Both the position numbers and the translations under genes were made by a program. Positions 6,464-6,794 of a DNA stretch of 6,794 nt are shown here, in pieces. The notes below the pieces were generated by a model that worked only from the letters and a program-made list of their open reading frames with translations, had not been told where the DNA came from and searched no databases. The DNA is taken from positions 1 through 6,794 of the forward strand of contig CALGOH010000255.1 of assembly GCA_937957985.1 (NCBI GenBank), read 5' to 3'. Source of the stretch: an uncultured Verrucomicrobiae bacterium. Its GTDB lineage: Bacteria > Verrucomicrobiota > Verrucomicrobiia > Verrucomicrobiales > Akkermansiaceae. The stretch's first letter is position 1; each line of letters begins with the position of its first letter.

Positions 6464-6507
6464 AACGGCGGAAGCTGATCCGCCACCTTGATGCTCGTGA
6501 TGGCTGA
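6460..6507 (+). pseudogene. hicA: Remnant of a hicA toxin gene (first 15 codons)
   Basis: A GTG overlapping the hicB stop codon (GTGA) opens a frame reading VKRRKLIRHLDARDG, then TGA at 6505-6507. The first ten residues match the usual start of HicA toxins in this gene order, which begin with a KRRxLIRHLE-type helix and continue to a GC..LREG.xH segment carrying the catalytic histidine. That catalytic part is missing. I cannot follow the HicA pattern with confidence in any frame of the next bases. The GTGA coupling to hicB is what an intact pair would show, so an inactivated toxin is the best reading. The match is short, so confidence is moderate. Confidence 0.5.
6467..6484. repeat. Short hairpin GGCGGA-AGCTGA-TCCGCC
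   Basis: A perfect six-base-pair stem with a six-base loop inside the hicA-like remnant, just after the hicB stop codon. The next bases, CCGCCACCTT at 6481, are partly complementary to GAGGTGGTGG near 6510-6519. There is no following T-run, so it is not a typical intrinsic terminator. Short GC-rich hairpins beside RAYT-type transposase genes can be REP palindromes, but a single copy cannot establish that. Confidence 0.3.
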
Positions 6508-6554
6508 GTGAGGTGGTGGAGCTTATGGGGAAGAGACCGATCTCGGCGACAAGT

Positions 6555-6794
6555 TCAGTCCAAGGTCTTCACCCTCAACGCACGAAGCGAGAAGATCGGC
6601 TGATCGCATTCACGGATCGGTCTGGCGCCGCTCTTCCGCTTCGCTCCAAACAATTCCCGCCGGCTCTGAAACAGTTCCTCAACGAACTCCCGGCTGCCGA
6701 TGGCGACGCCGTCGCTGAAGCACCGCACCCGGCAACGCGGCAACTGGCCGCGGCTGAGCTTTCCGCCGCTCTCCTTCACCTTCCGCACTTGTTC
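6555..6794 (-). CDS. RAYT/IS200-like transposase, C-terminal 79 residues (5' part missing)
   Basis: This frame enters from the right edge and ends with TGA at 6555-6557. The visible 79 residues include RCRVRCFSDGVAIGSREFV, then a helix VEELFQSRRELFG, a basic AKRKSGARPIR stretch, and IFSLRALRV just before the end. I recognise this as the C-terminal tail pattern (R.R.FSDG..IGSREFV, then FG.KRKSGAR, then L.LR.LRV) of transposase-like proteins related to REP-associated tyrosine transposases, which are common in Verrucomicrobiota. The catalytic HUH and tyrosine motifs lie in the N-terminal part and are outside the window, so activity cannot be judged. The family call comes from memory of the pattern, not from a search. 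Confidence 0.62.
   Translation of the reverse strand, partial: EQVRKVKESGGKLSRGQLPRCRVRCFSDGVAIGSREFVEELFQSRRELFGAKRKSGARPIRECDQPIFSLRALRVKTLD

Noticed and set aside
6139..6507. A 122-codon plus-strand frame covering the repeat cluster and hicB
   Set aside because: It is out of frame with the HicB motif pattern, and its C-terminal half is a run of Arg, Pro and Gly.
1..6794. CRISPR array, tRNA or rRNA genes
   Set aside because: No regularly spaced repeats of 25-40 bases, no tRNA cloverleaf and no rRNA-like sequence were seen. The only repeats are short and sit in 6124-6185.

Overview
The window is GC-rich and densely coding. It probably comes from a member of the Verrucomicrobiota or a related PVC-group bacterium. 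That is an inference from two things: a zinc-ribbon/one-TM protein with an FLNATDW-type C-terminal domain, and the C-terminus of a RAYT-like transposase, both of which resemble families I associate with that group. Shine-Dalgarno motifs are weak or absent, and no rRNA or other taxonomic marker is present.

Layout. (1) Positions 1-3865, minus strand: the first 1288 codons of a giant modular megasynthase gene that runs off the left edge. Its domain order is FkbH-like glyceryl transferase/phosphatase, then acyl carrier protein, then ketosynthase, then the start of an acyltransferase. This is the architecture of a loading module that primes a polyketide with a glycolytic C3 (glyceryl) unit, followed by the first extension module. 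All catalytic residues that can be checked are intact. (2) 3866-4089: a divergent intergenic region with an AT-rich patch and overlapping short palindromes, probably the control region for both flanking genes. (3) 4090-4728, plus strand: an Sfp-type 4'-phosphopantetheinyl transferase, the enzyme needed to turn carrier proteins such as the one in (1) into their holo form. (4) 4791-6041, plus strand: an unrecognised membrane protein with an N-terminal zinc ribbon, a proline-rich linker, one transmembrane helix and a C-terminal domain of unknown function. (5) 6042-6250: an intergenic stretch with a short direct-repeat cluster. (6) 6251-6463, plus strand: a HicB-like antitoxin, followed by what looks like a hicA toxin cut down to its first 15 codons. 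(7) 6555-6794, minus strand: the C-terminus of a RAYT-like transposase entering from the right edge.

How it fits together. The left two thirds look like one edge of a polyketide (or hybrid NRPS/PKS) biosynthetic cluster. The FkbH domain would load a glyceryl unit onto the first ACP, the adjacent phosphopantetheinyl transferase would activate that ACP, and the KS-AT module would begin chain extension. The right third (orphan HicB, hicA remnant, transposase end, short repeats) looks like ordinary mobile or decaying accessory DNA, so the cluster boundary probably lies near 4728-6040. The product cannot be deduced because the rest of the synthase lies outside the window.
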